Part shown: piece after piece, positions 27,112 to 36,060 of the stretch
How the letters are laid out: each line of letters opens with the position of its first letter
Numbering within the stretch: the first letter of the stretch is position 1
Origin: Opisthorchis felineus
Lineage: Eukaryota; Platyhelminthes; Trematoda; Opisthorchiida; Opisthorchiidae
Assembly (NCBI GenBank): GCA_004794785.1
Contig: SJOL01000719.1
Coordinates: 51,351-115,350, forward strand
Length of the DNA: 64,000 nucleotides
Direction of reading: 5' to 3'
The notes under the pieces: generated by a model
What the model was told of the DNA's origin: nothing
The model's input: only the letters and a program-made list of their open reading frames with translations
Database searches by the model: none
Position numbers and translations under genes: made by a program

Positions 27112-30100
27112 GTCCAATGCTCCCTACTATGCTTACCGTAAAAACGTCGCGGAACGTGATCTTCACCCAATGCGTAATGAGCAATTCGCTGTAAATGCTA
27201 ATCCATCGACACCGGTGCCCGAAAACCCTTGAGTGTAAAACATTGACAAAAGAGTTCTACACCGTAGTAAAGTACACGACCCACTGTACTTAAAATGTGC
27301 TCTATAAATATACTTATCATCTGATGGACCTCGCGACCGAAGTGCCTGAACCGCTTCGGCATTCTGGGACATCTTAGAGACTCACCATTACCAGAGTTAT
27401 CACTAACGGTCAATTGTTGGCAGAATATTATCGTATACATTCAGGAGAAGATTTTGTGTACCTTCCTGTAATCAGACTATCTCAAGCGCAGGGTTTCATT
27501 ATGTACTGTTAGAATGCATTAGTAAATCTATTTGCTACGCACTATGAAGCATAGTTATGTTGCTGTCTCATGGATGACCCCTTGTTAGGAGCATATTTAG
27601 CGGCGAATCTCCTATGACTTTGGTGGCCGTAAGTAGTACCTTTCGTAAAAATTAGTCAAGGAAGATAGTGGCAACGTTGCGGAATATTGGTAGCCCGCGT
27701 GCACTGCTTGCTTCTTGGACTGTTCGCCGAGCTTGGCAGTTGAATTATAAAAGTTTCACCACCAATTGAGATGACATCGTCACTGGAAGCCAAACTGACG
27801 ACGTCACCTTGATTGGTGATGAAACCTTTGGACTCCAACTGCCAGGCTCGGCGAATAGACCAGCAACCAGGGAAGCTGGTCATGTTCCGCAACAGTTCCT
27901 CTGTAGTAGAGCGGCACAGTTGTGTCACATGTACAGACTTCGCAAAGGTTTATATTATTTTCACTGCACGTGACGGTTTGCAATCAGCAATCCGTTCGAG
28001 TTAATTATACTGCCGATCAACCACTCGTGGCTGAAAGGTTCAAACTACTAGTCGGGATGTGGCGGGCTCGAAACCCCCGGGAGTTTCGGTGAGATGCGCA
28101 CTGCCGAAGATTCCAAATAAGGATGAAACAGCCGTACAGTGGTTCTCGGCTTTTCAGCATGAATTAGTTTCGCTTACAAGGTGAAATCTCACCTCAAAAC
28201 TCAGCTTTTTACTTTTTGGCGAAGACCAGCAGTTGGTCTGCTGATAGATAGCTTACTACCACTTTTTTCAAGCTGGATTGTTGAATAAAGTCAGCTACAC
28301 TGACTACCCCCGGACAGGATTCCGGTGGATATGGAGAAACCAGACAATTTCCTGAAATTGATCTTGGTAGACCCCCTAGAAAAGGCTGCCCCATGGAGAT
28401 GCTGAAAAGCACCTGTGGGCGTGTTGGTCCACCTCTGAAAGACCGCTACAAGGAGCCTGTTCTGTAACCTCTGCCACGTGCTTTTGAATTCAGGATTTTC
28501 GATTAAGACGGTATGTCGCACTCCAATGACAGTTGAAACAAACGGCTGAGAAAAATTTTCCCCCCAGTATTCTGGTTTTAAAGCGATCCGCAACTGAGTG
28601 CTTTCATCCGATACTCCTGATGTCCTTATTACTATGAGTTTAACTGTGATATTTCTACAGTTCACTCAAAATTTCACTCTGCAAGCAATCTTCTCGGGAT
28701 TCACAAGACTTTCCATGGTCACTAGAGGGGGCAGTCATCACGGGATCATCTGACATGAACTGCATAACTGAACATTGCGTGGCCAGACCGGGTGCTTACC
28801 AGTCACTCAGTCTTCAGTTATTGATCAGAAGAACGCGGCTTAGAGATCCGCAAAGTGTATGTTGGCGAGAAGTTCCAACAAGGATAAAACTGCTGCAAAC
28901 TGCTTCCAGGTTTCTGAGCACAGGATGGCTTCACTTAAAGGAAGAAATATCAAGTGAAGCTCTTGTTTCTTCTAGAATTCTTGAACTACTGCCTTCAAAA
29001 GTCTCTAACATGAGTAGTTTTCGGACGTGGTGTGGGAATCATCGCATCCCCTGGACCAATTAGCTGAACTAATACATAGGTGTTGTCAGTCCTGGAAACC
29101 TACTATGGTGTGTTTATGAATCCGTTTCAAGGGCTACTGAACTTGATCAGTTTGGGTCTTCTGTGGAGGCGGGTGAAAGTTCGCGGCTGCGGCAATTGAC
29201 TGACTGGAACCTTACCGTTTGGCCTCTTTCGGGTGGCATGGCAGCTAGGCACCGAACCATCATCATTTTTGGCTATTGACTGGTAACCGTAAGAATGTCG
29301 TAAGCAGCGGTTTTCCTATAAACACGGAGATTCCATTTCCCCATAAAAGGTAATTGTCTCTGCCACCTCAAGTTAAAACTTACTGCGTACATGCGCATTC
29401 TGACCGATCCATGGGGATTACCGTTTCATGCACTGCCGTATAAGTGTTCGAGTCATTATTACACATGAGAATCGATCGCTAGCTTCAGTATCCATGTTCA
29501 TAGGCGAATACGATACTTTCAGACACCCTTCTCAATATTGGCAGGAGGATGTGGGTTTAGAAGAACGACTGATAACTGAAAAGTTAAGGATCAATAAATT
29601 TGAGTGTCGTGGGTCAACTGAACAAGCGATCCATATGTTTATCTTTGCAGGGTTTGCTTGAACAACAGTTGTGTGAGCAGTGTTCAGATGAAATCATATA
29701 TAATCACTGAAGAAGCTCTAGTAAAAGCGACTCGTAGACATTTGATATAACACCGAATTTTTCTGTCAAGAATATGGACTTATTTGTCTCTGTCTGGAAA
29801 ATGCAGTATCACCGGGTGCGTTTGGCCACCACTAACTGTTAGTTGCTGTATTCCTGCAAATCAATATGCAGTGCAGCGAATCGTTCGGTGTATGCCTTCC
29901 CTCTCATGTGCTACCCTCAATAAAGGACTAATTGGGAGTTCTCGCGAGGTTCCAAACAAGAGCGATGGTCATGCTGGATTCAGGACAGCCAAGCACATCT
30001 TGTGATTGTCCTTCAAAAGGTAGACACTGGCAAGGGAAATCCAGTGGACTATATACAGGAACCTACAGGTGATGACCTAAGTATTATCGCTGCCAGTTCT

Positions 30101-32608
30101 AGCCGTACTGAGTGAATCTGGGTAAAAGTGCCGTCCTGCTGAGTTCTAATTTTTGTACAGAACAAAGTTTATCCTAATGGTATCCTAATTCTAGTTAGAT
30201 GCCAAAGCAGGCACCTACCAACACAATAAAACCAATGATGGCTCCGTTTATCTGGTCAGAGACAAGGAGATCACCTGAATTTGCAAAAATAATAGTTGTG
30301 AGCCTCGTACCTTTAACGATCTACCGGATTGAAAGCAGTGTGGCATCCAGACACATAAAATTGACTCTGAGAGTCCACAGAGATATCGAACTGTTTATTC
30401 ACACAGGTTTGTGAAATTTATCGATCTGTTGGATAAAACCTAGGCTCGAGTCCAGCCACCTTAACATAAAGTGAGGTTTCACTTCTGAAATGCTGGGATA
30501 GAAAGCGTTACAAGCAAATCTTTTGGTAGCACTGGCAAAACTAGTGTTCGGCTTCTACTAAGTTGACGTGTTGGGAACGAAAACACCCCCCAACTGGGTT
30601 TCATCCCATGTGCACATTCTGAATTCAATTTATGTAGAACTGTAGACAACGGGAATAGAGACATTACGCCTTTTTCCAGGTAAAAATGTTAAAAACTGCT
30701 CTGAAAAATCGAACGCAGACCTAATGATGTTGGGCTAAGCAAGGTTTTGCGCTATGCGAGGGCTACTGGAGACAGCTCAGTTGATTGTTTCGTTAAAACT
30801 GACTCGGTGGGGATTGGTCGTCCCAGAAATACGGACAGCTGTTGATATCTCAAGCACAATGAAACCAATGCGAATGTTTAGATCAGTATGTATGTCGATT
30901 TATCCGGTTTATTCGGTATAGAGGTAATGAACTGACGGAGCAGTTTCAAAGGCGTGATTTGTTTTTCTTCAATAATCAAACAGAAGTCGAATAAGGTAAG
31001 CAGCTGAGCAGGTGGAAAACCTGAAAACGCAAGAATTAGGGAAAATGGATCTACAAATCTGCGGTCAAAACGTGCACTCTTATCACCGAACCGAAAATGC
31101 AATCTAATCAGGAAAAACGGGTCTTATGGTATTATTATGCAGAACGTTTTGTGAACCCAAATCGATACTGCACAAAACCTAAACAGGGCGACTTTCTTGT
31201 AAGGTCCCGGTGCATGTCGTAGTGTACTGGAGACAGTACCGATGCTTGAACACACGCATCGATCCGTTGAAGCTGCAGATGAACTGAGATTTCCAAACAG
31301 CCGGCAGGCGCTAGATACCTCACGGTAGACTGTGTACACATGCGAATTCCCTCAGATCAAACACATCTTTCGCAGTTCACCTCACAGAACCTTTTCGATG
31401 CCTGCGCTATCAGGTAAACGAACCGCCGTATGTATCGATCCGTACGTTTACCTCTGAAGCAAGGACGTAAGACGGGGAACTGTATGATATACAGATGAGA
31501 CTGCTTCACGCTGGACACAAAAGTGCCCAATCGTATCAGATGAAGCCTTCATTGTATGACCAGAACCAGAGTTTGCAAAAAGGCACGAAGGGCTAGTCAA
31601 CACCGAAGCAGGTGATGCTAACTGCGTGTCAGAAAGGTACTGTTTGGCTCTACGTGCCGAATTTGAGTTGATTTTACCGCTAATCGGCCAGACCAAGCCA
31701 AATGTTATGGCATCCAGTTGCCGACCGGAAGTTCGCGGGTACGAATGGTCATGTAGGTTCGTGGGATGTGTACTGCTAATGACTCCAGACGCCGATGAAA
31801 CACCTGCACAGTGTTTTGGGCTCTCTTGGACAGACTAACTTGCAGAGTGGAGTCTCTATTCCACCGTCATCTGTCCCGGAAATCCACACTCTGTTCTGTT
31901 ATAAGTGCTGTTCCTGCTTTAATTTTCCGCTTTGATTTGTTCGGTCGCAATATGTTGTTCAAACAATGAAAAGAGTTTGTGGCCTACCAAATAAACACTC
32001 CAGAAAAATGAAATCACTAGTATGCTGTCCCCAGAGGTTTTCATCGAACCAACAAGTTAGTTATTTTCAAACTGGTATGAAGCCCTAGGAGGGCTTCACT
32101 TCCTGGCTGTTTTCAAAAGTCTAGTCCCCAAGAATCGATCATTCCTCAACACTTTGAGGTCACTTGTAACCCAGTTTTTAACCCTAGTTTCCTACGTGTG
32201 TGGAAAGGCCCGGAGTTCCTCGCACGTACAGTTCACTAGCAGTGCAGTACAACAGAACGTGTGACGCCTGAAACTTCTGTGGGATGTAGATCTTATGTAG
32301 ACTTTTTGTTGGACAGTTCTCGCCACTTTACTATGAAAGCGTAATGCCTTTTGGTTAAATTGTCATGATGAACATAGTATTGAAGGTTTTCCATTTACAA
32401 TGATAAATACACTATTTTTATCATTATCCACTAGGAGGGCAGGCTGATATACAAGGGCAAATGCGTGGAGATCTCGGACAACCAAGTGAATGTCTATTTA
32501 GCCGAATGTAAAGGAACATTCAGTCAACTGTGGAAGTTCTCACGCAGACCACTTCAACCCCCAACAGGTCCAACACTACCGCCTGTGTATACGGCGGCTC
32601 GGCAGTGA
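3337..32608 (+). CDS. GALNT: Polypeptide N-acetylgalactosaminyltransferase (GALNT), complete, 11 exons, 645 aa
   Basis: Transfers GalNAc from UDP-GalNAc to Ser/Thr, starting mucin-type O-glycosylation in the Golgi lumen. Exons join 3337-3727, 8196-8349, 9016-9182, 10116-10280, 13411-13624, 16038-16155, 17276-17464, 21804-21932, 23671-23778, 26400-26528 and 32435-32608. All phases agree, with no internal stop. Domains: short cytosolic tail, membrane anchor at about residues 7-27, stem to about 140, GT-A catalytic domain at about 185-500, ricin B-type lectin domain at about 515-625. Catalytic signatures seen are FHNE (201-204), LVDDFS (230-235), the Mn-binding DSH (285-287), PTIAGGLFS (366-374), WGGEN (393-397) and HVFR (421-424). 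The length is normal for the family. The subfamily is uncertain: the WMCGG and FKWYLxNVFPE stretches recall GALNT11 or GALNT5 types. A stop (or splice acceptor) sits in frame at 3304-3306, just before the chosen start. Exon boundaries were deduced by eye from splice consensus plus family conservation. Confidence 0.93.
4205..4400 (-). repeat. P1 repeat fragment with decayed hammerhead
   Basis: Minus-strand reading gives TGTGCCTACCTGATGAG, then a GC-rich stem II and AAAACGGTC. It is flanked by the GATATCTCAAATATCGTA-type sequence shared with the copy near 25330. It lies in intron 1 of the first GALNT. Confidence 0.6.
4793..4960 (+). repeat. SINE-A copy, tRNA-derived
   Basis: CTCAGTGGTTCAGGCGTG (A-box region), GGTCTGCGGTTCGAAAC (B box), then the family body CTGTCTAGACTTGAGCAACC, CCTCGTGCTTTCTTC and GGTGGCACACCCGAAAGGG. 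Intron 1 of the first GALNT. Confidence 0.7.
5280..5292 (+). repeat. Homopolymer G run
   Basis: Thirteen Gs in intron 1. Similar shorter runs are at 57129-57137 and 59389-59398. Length may be unreliable in sequencing. Confidence 0.9.
8196..8349 (+). CDS. GALNT: GALNT exon 2: N-terminal part of catalytic region
   Basis: Acceptor TTTTATGTCCCAG, donor CT/GTGAGT, phase 2 to phase 2. Residues 131-182 include [19 protein letters not shown], the conserved 'G-x-x-x-A-FN-x-Y-x-SD-x-I' segment found at the start of GALNT catalytic regions. It continues as DVREGLCRTQKF across the junction with the next exon. Confidence 0.92.
9016..9182 (+). CDS. GALNT: GALNT exon 3: nucleotide-binding beta strands
   Basis: Residues 182-238. 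The chosen acceptor is CGTCCGTTTCACAG at 9015, because the stronger-looking TTTCAG at 8954 gives the wrong phase and a stop. The exon carries [20 protein letters not shown] (the FHNE motif of the GT-A fold) and [11 protein letters not shown] (the UDP-binding VDD segment). It ends at a strong GTAAGT donor. Confidence 0.92.
9427..9602 (-). repeat. SINE-A copy, antisense in intron 3
   Basis: Reads on the minus strand from GCGCGAGATAGCTCAGTGGC through a decayed B box to CCTCGTGCTTCTTACGG and CACCGAAAGGGTGTTAC. Both tRNA-like head and body are recognisable. Confidence 0.7.
10116..10280 (+). CDS. GALNT: GALNT exon 4: DSH metal-binding motif
   Basis: Residues 238-293, acceptor TTTGTCTAG, donor AAAG/GTCAGT. 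It contains REGLIRAR (262-269) and FLDSHIECN. Asp285 and His287 correspond to the DxH motif that binds Mn2+ and UDP-GalNAc. The residue after DSH is Ile, where many family members have Cys; the second Cys is kept. Confidence 0.93.
10281..13410 (+). other. Intron 4 of the first GALNT
   Basis: 3.1 kb, phase 1. Contains the P1 copy at 12592-12905; otherwise nothing recognisable. Confidence 0.8.
12592..12905 (-). repeat. P1 repeat copy in intron 4
   Basis: Contains CACTACTCATAGGGTCGCTGA, the hammerhead-like block on the minus strand (core TTGATCA and lost GTC triplet, so decayed), CTTATGTTCTAATTG, TTTGGTTTTGACGG and AACCCAACTGAATT. These blocks occur in the same order in the copy at 25083-25465. 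Confidence 0.65.
13411..13624 (+). CDS. GALNT: GALNT exon 5: central catalytic region
   Basis: Residues 293-364. Acceptor TTTTTTGTTTGCAG, donor CG/GTAAGT. It starts with GWLEPLL, which directly follows the DSH segment in the family. It continues through [15 protein letters not shown] and GGFDW, the conserved block before the PTIAGGLFS segment encoded by the next exon. Confidence 0.94.
13672..13785 (-). repeat. SINE-A copy, head only, antisense
   Basis: Minus strand: CCAGTGGTTAAGGCGCGAGC, then GTGGTTCGAACCCAACCTCTG, the tRNA-like head. The body fades into TTCCTTCGGTAGCAAGGCAG. It lies about 50 bp after exon 5. Confidence 0.65.
15285..15560 (-). repeat. SINE-C copy 2 in intron 5
   Basis: Same order of blocks as the 2440-2705 copy and the same orientation. 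Minus strand gives GTGGTGGAGTAATTGCGCAC and GGAGTTCCAACCCCGGC as the tRNA-like head. Confidence 0.6.
16038..16155 (+). CDS. GALNT: GALNT exon 6: Gal/GalNAc-T motif WGGEN; GC splice donor
   Basis: Residues 364-403. Acceptor TTCTTCTTGCAG. It encodes PTIAGGLFS and [17 protein letters not shown], the Gal/GalNAc-transferase motif, with Glu396 and Asn397 in the acceptor/donor pocket. It ends TTCAAG/GCAAGT, a GC-AG intron with an otherwise perfect donor. No GT donor in phase is available nearby. Confidence 0.92.
16156..17275 (+). other. Intron 6 of the first GALNT (GC-AG)
   Basis: 1.1 kb, phase 0, donor AAG/GCAAGT, acceptor GCATAG. No repeat recognised inside. Confidence 0.8.
17276..17464 (+). CDS. 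GALNT: GALNT exon 7: third metal ligand HVFR and flexible loop
   Basis: Residues 404-466, phase 0 at both ends. The acceptor ATTCATGCATAG is weak in pyrimidines, and the donor is CTG/GTGAGT. The exon holds [17 protein letters not shown] (His421 is the family's third Mn ligand) and [18 protein letters not shown], which closes the catalytic domain. Confidence 0.91.
17503..17895 (+). repeat. P1 repeats, two adjoining units in intron 7
   Basis: The first unit ends AGCAACCTTATGAGTAGTGTA near 17617. A linker with GCGGCCTGATGCAGCACAT follows, then a second unit from ATCATAAACCAGAGATCC to the hammerhead block and GCAACCTTAGGAGTAGTG. The tandem arrangement of ends is what Penelope-type or retrozyme terminal repeats would give. 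Confidence 0.6.
17803..17852 (+). ncRNA. Hammerhead-like motif, P1 copy in intron 7
   Basis: Stem I strand GTCTAC, then an intact CTGATGA core (17811-17817), stem II GCC/GGC with an 11-base loop, AAAA in place of GAAA, minimal stem III CCGG, the GTC cleavage triplet, and GTGGGC pairing back to the first strand. Only the G12 position departs from the hammerhead consensus. This is the closest-to-consensus P1 copy in the window. Confidence 0.6.
19262..19480. repeat. AT-rich degenerate TAATATAA tract
   Basis: About 220 bp made almost only of TA, TAA and TGTAA steps, in intron 7. No ordered repeat unit can be fixed. It is followed by AAAGTGTAAAG-type short repeats to about 19530. Confidence 0.85.
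21804..21932 (+). CDS. GALNT: GALNT exon 8: end of catalytic region, linker
   Basis: Residues 467-509, 129 nt, phase 0 both ends, donor GAC/GTAAGT. It contains [16 protein letters not shown] and [12 protein letters not shown], the conserved block between the catalytic domain and the lectin linker. An exon of identical length and phase, 28/43 identical residues by hand count, occurs on the other strand at 54682-54810. Confidence 0.93.
21933..23670 (+). other. Intron 8 of the first GALNT
   Basis: 1.7 kb, phase 0. Nothing recognised inside. Confidence 0.8.
23671..23778 (+). CDS. GALNT: GALNT exon 9: lectin alpha repeat
   Basis: Residues 510-545, acceptor TTCGTCTTGCAG, donor CAG/GTATTT. It carries the CLD motif (Cys518-Asp520) and [10 protein letters not shown]. 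The Gln is the first residue of a QLW motif completed by the next exon. This is the sugar-binding alpha subdomain, and its key Asp is present. Confidence 0.9.
25083..25465 (-). repeat. P1 repeat copy in intron 9
   Basis: Starts ACCACTCATAAGGTTGCTGA and includes the near-complete hammerhead on the minus strand. It continues through AATTAGCGAAATACACTC, AACCCAACTGAATTTCTCG and ATCGCGATATCTCAAATATC, and ends with a second inverted segment (AACGAGAGATTTATCTGGG). Confidence 0.65.
25127..25181 (-). ncRNA. Hammerhead-like motif, P1 copy in intron 9
   Basis: On the minus strand: GCCCAC stem I, core CTGCTGA (one change at the A6 position), stem II closing GCC/GGC, intact GAAA, minimal stem III, then GTA followed by TGGGG. 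The change differs from that in the intron 7 copy, so the two copies decayed independently from a consensus with all core bases. Confidence 0.55.
26400..26528 (+). CDS. GALNT: GALNT exon 10: lectin beta repeat
   Basis: Residues 546-588, acceptor TTATTTCTGTCAAAG, donor GAG/GTAAAC. It begins LWYW (completing QLW) and continues with [11 protein letters not shown] and [11 protein letters not shown]. The beta repeat has CWT in place of CLD and QKF in place of QxW, so this repeat probably does not bind sugar. Confidence 0.88.
27018..27111 (+). repeat. (CTAT)n microsatellite
   Basis: About 23 uninterrupted tetranucleotide units in intron 10 of the first GALNT. The purity suggests it is polymorphic. 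Confidence 0.98.
27676..27893. repeat. P2 palindromic element, copy in intron 10
   Basis: 218 bp with ends GTTGCGGAA and TTCCGCAAC and long complementary arms (CGCCGAGCTTGGCAG on the left, CTGCCAGGCTCGGCG on the right). It shares its whole layout with the 41093-41296 copy. No clear target-site duplication was seen. Confidence 0.7.
27785..27836 (+). ncRNA. Hammerhead-like motif in P2 (intron 10 copy)
   Basis: GGAAGCCAAA (stem I), CTGACGA core (27795-27801), six-pair stem II around TTGATT, GAAA (27821-27824), then TTTGGACTCC. The stem I strands pair five bases, a 2x2 internal loop, then three bases. Stem III is almost absent, and one extra base follows the core, so activity is uncertain. Confidence 0.45.
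28022..28200 (+). repeat. SINE-B copy 1: tRNA-like head plus hammerhead body
   Basis: A tRNA-like 5' part with a B-box-like GGCTCGAAACCCCC is followed by the hammerhead motif, then TTCTCGGCTTTTCAGC and GTGAAATCTCA. The second copy at 35360-35560 shares the order and much of the sequence. The layout resembles the schistosome SM-alpha SINE family, which also carries a hammerhead. It lies in intron 10 of the first GALNT. Confidence 0.65.
28098..28141 (+). ncRNA. Hammerhead-ribozyme-like motif in SINE-B, copy 1
   Basis: Read 5' to 3': stem I strand GCACTG (28098-28103); core CCGAAGA (28104-28110, expected CTGANGA, one change); stem II TCC/GGA around AAATAA; GAAA core (28125-28128); very short stem III CAGCCG; cleavage triplet GTA (28134-28136); and CAGTG returning to close stem I. 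This is the type I layout with minimal stem III known from animal hammerhead repeats. The core change probably abolishes cleavage. Confidence 0.6.
29190..29270 (+). repeat. SINE-A fragment, body only
   Basis: CTGACTGGAACC, then GGGTGGCATGGCAGCTAGGC and ACCGAAC match the family body. The head is lost. Confidence 0.5.
32435..32608 (+). CDS. GALNT: GALNT exon 11: lectin gamma repeat and stop
   Basis: Residues 589-645 and TGA stop, acceptor TTATCATTATCCACTAG. It encodes [11 protein letters not shown], a second Cys at 613 and SQLWKF (QLW at 619-621), the gamma repeat. A Pro-rich tail of about 24 residues follows; the second GALNT copy has a shorter tail. No AATAAA was seen within about 300 nt downstream. 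Confidence 0.87.
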   Translation, partial: EGRLIYKGKCVEISDNQVNVYLAECKGTFSQLWKFSRRPLQPPTGPTLPPVYTAARQ

Positions 32609-34944
32609 GTGGGACTAAATTTCTTGGCAGGGTGTTGGACGCTGCCAGGTGCACTTTTTGACCAATTTGTATAGGGAACAAGGTCAATTGTTTTTGTATT
32701 AGTTTTGCACAATTATGTTCTTTAATCCAAGAGTTTGCATGAGTTTCATTTTGATTTTATTTCCGTCTCTTACACATGGGAATCTTGCCGTGACTTTGAA
32801 GATGTTTTCATTTTTTGTTGAAATTAACCTGTGTGATCAAGTGACTCGAACAAAATGAGTCAGAATGTTTTCTGACTCGATTATTGATTATTGATCACTT
32901 CTTATAAATTAGGTGGGCCAGAACACTGATGAAAGTTTAGGAAGGCCTGAAACAGTATGTTAACATGATTCCATCCCTAACCCTGAAGCCATCTGTGTAT
33001 TTGCTAGCCTTTCGACGCTTTCTCGTAGATGTTTATTTTCACGTGACCGCAACAAGCAGCATCATGACTGGTCAAAAAGAGAACTTCATACATTTCTTAA
33101 ACCATAGAGTACAACGCTTAAAATTAGAAACGACCTCAGACTGGTTAAAAATTCCGTTGTGAAGTGTATCAGTATTCTTGAGTTGCAACCAGTTGTATCG
33201 ACCAAATCCATTCATATATCGATTCCAATCAATTCAAATTTTCGGCTAATCGTGAAAGCAGTGAATCTAAACAAAGGATTCTGGACTAGACTGAACATCA
33301 CTTTGTCAAGCAGTGTATATTCATGCAGCATGAAGCTAATCGATTTCTGCTGCAAAAATAATCATATCGGATGCAGAAGAGCAAGTGCAACGCGAAGTAT
33401 CCATGGCCTTCAGCGGAAGCTTTGGCCGCAGCTTTGCGTGTCTGTCCAATGAAGTTTGCAGTTGTACATTGATAGACTGAAGTTGACAAATTCGTCCAAA
33501 CAACAGAACTGGCATATATTTAGCCCCCTAATCAAGCCTGTCTTAGCAAACCCTTTTATCTTCGCACTATACGGTGGGCTGTTGAGGTCACAGTGAACGT
33601 TAAAGGAAATCTGGGTATTGCAATATAGGAACTTCATGGCGACCATGATACCTGAGCTAAGACAGATGGTCTTTGTTATCCGAAGGTACTGGTTTTATTT
33701 ACTCTGATCTGTGGCAGATCAGAGCGGGCATTCATCAAGCGTAAGAAGGCGCACACTGGCCACCGGACCTTTGACCGTTATACTCAGAGAGATGTATATT
33801 GTGAGCGGAAGGATTAGATCAGTTTATATAGGTATAATGAACGATGCAAATGCACTCAGTCGGTTGTAAGCGAGTTTCGGCATTGTTAACGCAACTGGTC
33901 AAACTGATCGACCGGTCAGCTTACTTCGGCACTGGTTTACTTGGTCACTTGGCCCAAGTCGGCTGGGTGGCAGCTCACCTATAGACAATAGAGATTTGAG
34001 GTTTGAGCTGTCTAGGTGTGGTGTTTTCAGGAGTGGGACTAAAAAAGGAGGATAATGATCGTGGATCACACTTCGCTCATTCACTTTCAATGTCGTCAGG
34101 CCGTGCTCTCTCTAAGATCACGATATGATTACGATCTGCATCCCTCAGTATCAGTATAGATGAGAGATAATGGGAGGTACCAGAGTCCCGACTGTTTATT
34201 GTTTGTTCGTGCTGATCAGATGTCTAAAAACTGTTCGTCGTCATTACAAAACGTTGGGAGAGAAACTAGTCTGCAAAAGCCTTGGTAAATAAGTACCTAT
34301 ATGACTTCAACCTCGATCTACGCAGCATACGTTCATTAATATAGGAAGATAAATAGTCGATCCCTTCCCAATCTTCCGGGCTTTTGTAGATTCCGTGAAG
34401 CAGATCGGGTTTGCTGTCCAGGTTCCTGGACTGATACGCTAGTTGCATCTAGCTCGGCTGTTGTGAAATATAGGATAATTTGGATGCTGAGCTGTATTCA
34501 GGCATTTTCTGCTTTGTTGTGCACCAAATGCCGTATATGAAGGGAACTACTGAAAACTATGATGCCTTCTGAATGATATCCGAAATGGTGGTGCTGTTTA
34601 TCCGGAACGCAAAATGAATGACCTACTCAGTCAACAAAGTGATAGTATCTGCTCCTTAAAATGACAAATTCATCATCTTGGTAGCAAAACTGCTATTTCG
34701 GTGGATATGCTCAACCGATAAGCACATTTGATTCCAAATTTTGGAAACAGCTTTATTACAAAGGCCTGACAATCCACACCGGAAAACTCCAACACAGAAT
34801 GAGACTGTTTGCTGTTTCACCTGTATCTGTTTTGGGAATCAGTGACTCGTGGTCATCTGTGAATGGCACTGTCAAATCTCACTGACTAATAACTCTGGCA
34901 TGGCACAAAAGCTCACTCAACCTGCGGAAAAGTGCAGAATAACC

Positions 34945-35090
34945 TAATTAGGATGTACAGCCGTCGGCTGTAAATCTCATCATTTCGATGCTTGTAGACG
35001 AGTGATTCATTGGATTCCGCCATCACGACCTTGTGAAAACAGGCTGCCAAAGGTCTTGTTCAACCTTGCACTGTACGGACATCCTAATTA
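34945..35090. repeat. Small foldback element with TAATTAGGATGT ends
   Basis: TAATTAGGATGTACAG on the left and CTGTACGGACATCCTAATTA on the right are reverse complements apart from four extra bases on the right. Total is 146 bp, with no coding potential. It could be a MITE or a chance-preserved foldback; only one copy was seen here. Confidence 0.5.
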
Positions 35091-35359
35091 AATCAGTTAA
35101 TTGATGGAATGTAACGATTTACTGGTGCCTAAGTTCACTTCCCGGGCGACAGGAGATAAAAACTTCCGACAAACACTCTTATTTGCACACGAAATTGGGA
35201 CTGGAGACTCAAATGGTCCAGTTCAACTGAATTTCGAAGAATTCCAGCCACCATACGCGTAGTGTGCTACATACAGACTAGAAACCTTGCCAAACGAGAT
35301 AAGCGTGATTGTTACCCACAAATGGTCATACTGGCAAGTGCGGAGTTAATCACACCGCT

Positions 35360-35560
35360 GACCAGTAACCGGGGGGCCGGATAGTTAAGTTTTTCAAAGC
35401 AATAACGTTGAGGTCGGGGGTTCAAAATTCCCTTGACTTTCTTCAGATGCGCACTGCCGATTCAAAATAAGGATGAAACAGCTGTAGAGTGTTTCTCGGC
35501 TTTTTAGCTTTTCAGATTAGCCTCACTGACGGGGTGAAATCTCATGTGAAATTCATCAAA
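35360..35560 (+). repeat. SINE-B copy 2, degenerate
   Basis: Shares GATGCGCACTGCCGA, AAATAAGGATGAAACAGC, TTTCTCGGCTTTT and GGTGAAATCTCA with the copy at 28022-28200. A B-box-like GGGGTTCAAAATTCCC lies upstream. The hammerhead segment is 35451-35491, with two bases lost next to stem II and a broken stem III. Confidence 0.6.
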
Positions 35561-36060
35561 TCTTCTCACACTAACAGCCTGTCAGTAAGAAGCTGGTGAA
35601 AGGTACACGATTGTCCGGCCAGAATCAGCCTCCACTAACGCCAGGATAACCGACGGATTTTTCTCTAAACGATCCGTGACAAAGCCGATTTCCATTTCAT
35701 CTAGTCAGATAGGTTTCTGATGTTGACAGGAGAGTAAATGTGAAGTTTCCGTGCTTCAGACACAAGCGTAGTAACAAGGTCTTCTGATTCAGATGTGGAT
35801 GGGAAAGCTCCATACATAACGACGTTAATATAAGGGCTTTATCAGCACTCATGGCATTCTACATGTGTTAAGGATACAGTTTATTGTTTGGTCGTCCATC
35901 TACAAGGTTACAGGAATCCTCTGGCCACCACAAACTACATTACAACGAAATCTACATTTGGGAAGTTAACGGTTCCTTTGTTAGCTTTTTCTGCGCTCCG
36001 TTGCAGGAACACCGGCACATATTTGTACTTCCATATCTCCGAAAATTTTAAGGAAGTTTC

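Larger units (their letters stand above)
26529..32434 (+). other. Intron 10 of the first GALNT
   Basis: 5.9 kb, phase 0, the largest intron. Contains the (CTAT)n tract, a P2 palindrome, SINE-B copy 1 and a SINE-A fragment. 30300-32400 shows nothing recognisable. Confidence 0.8.

Noticed and set aside
26916..27232. Open frames coding Leu-Ser-Ile-Tyr repeats
   Set aside because: They are simply translations of the (CTAT)n microsatellite.
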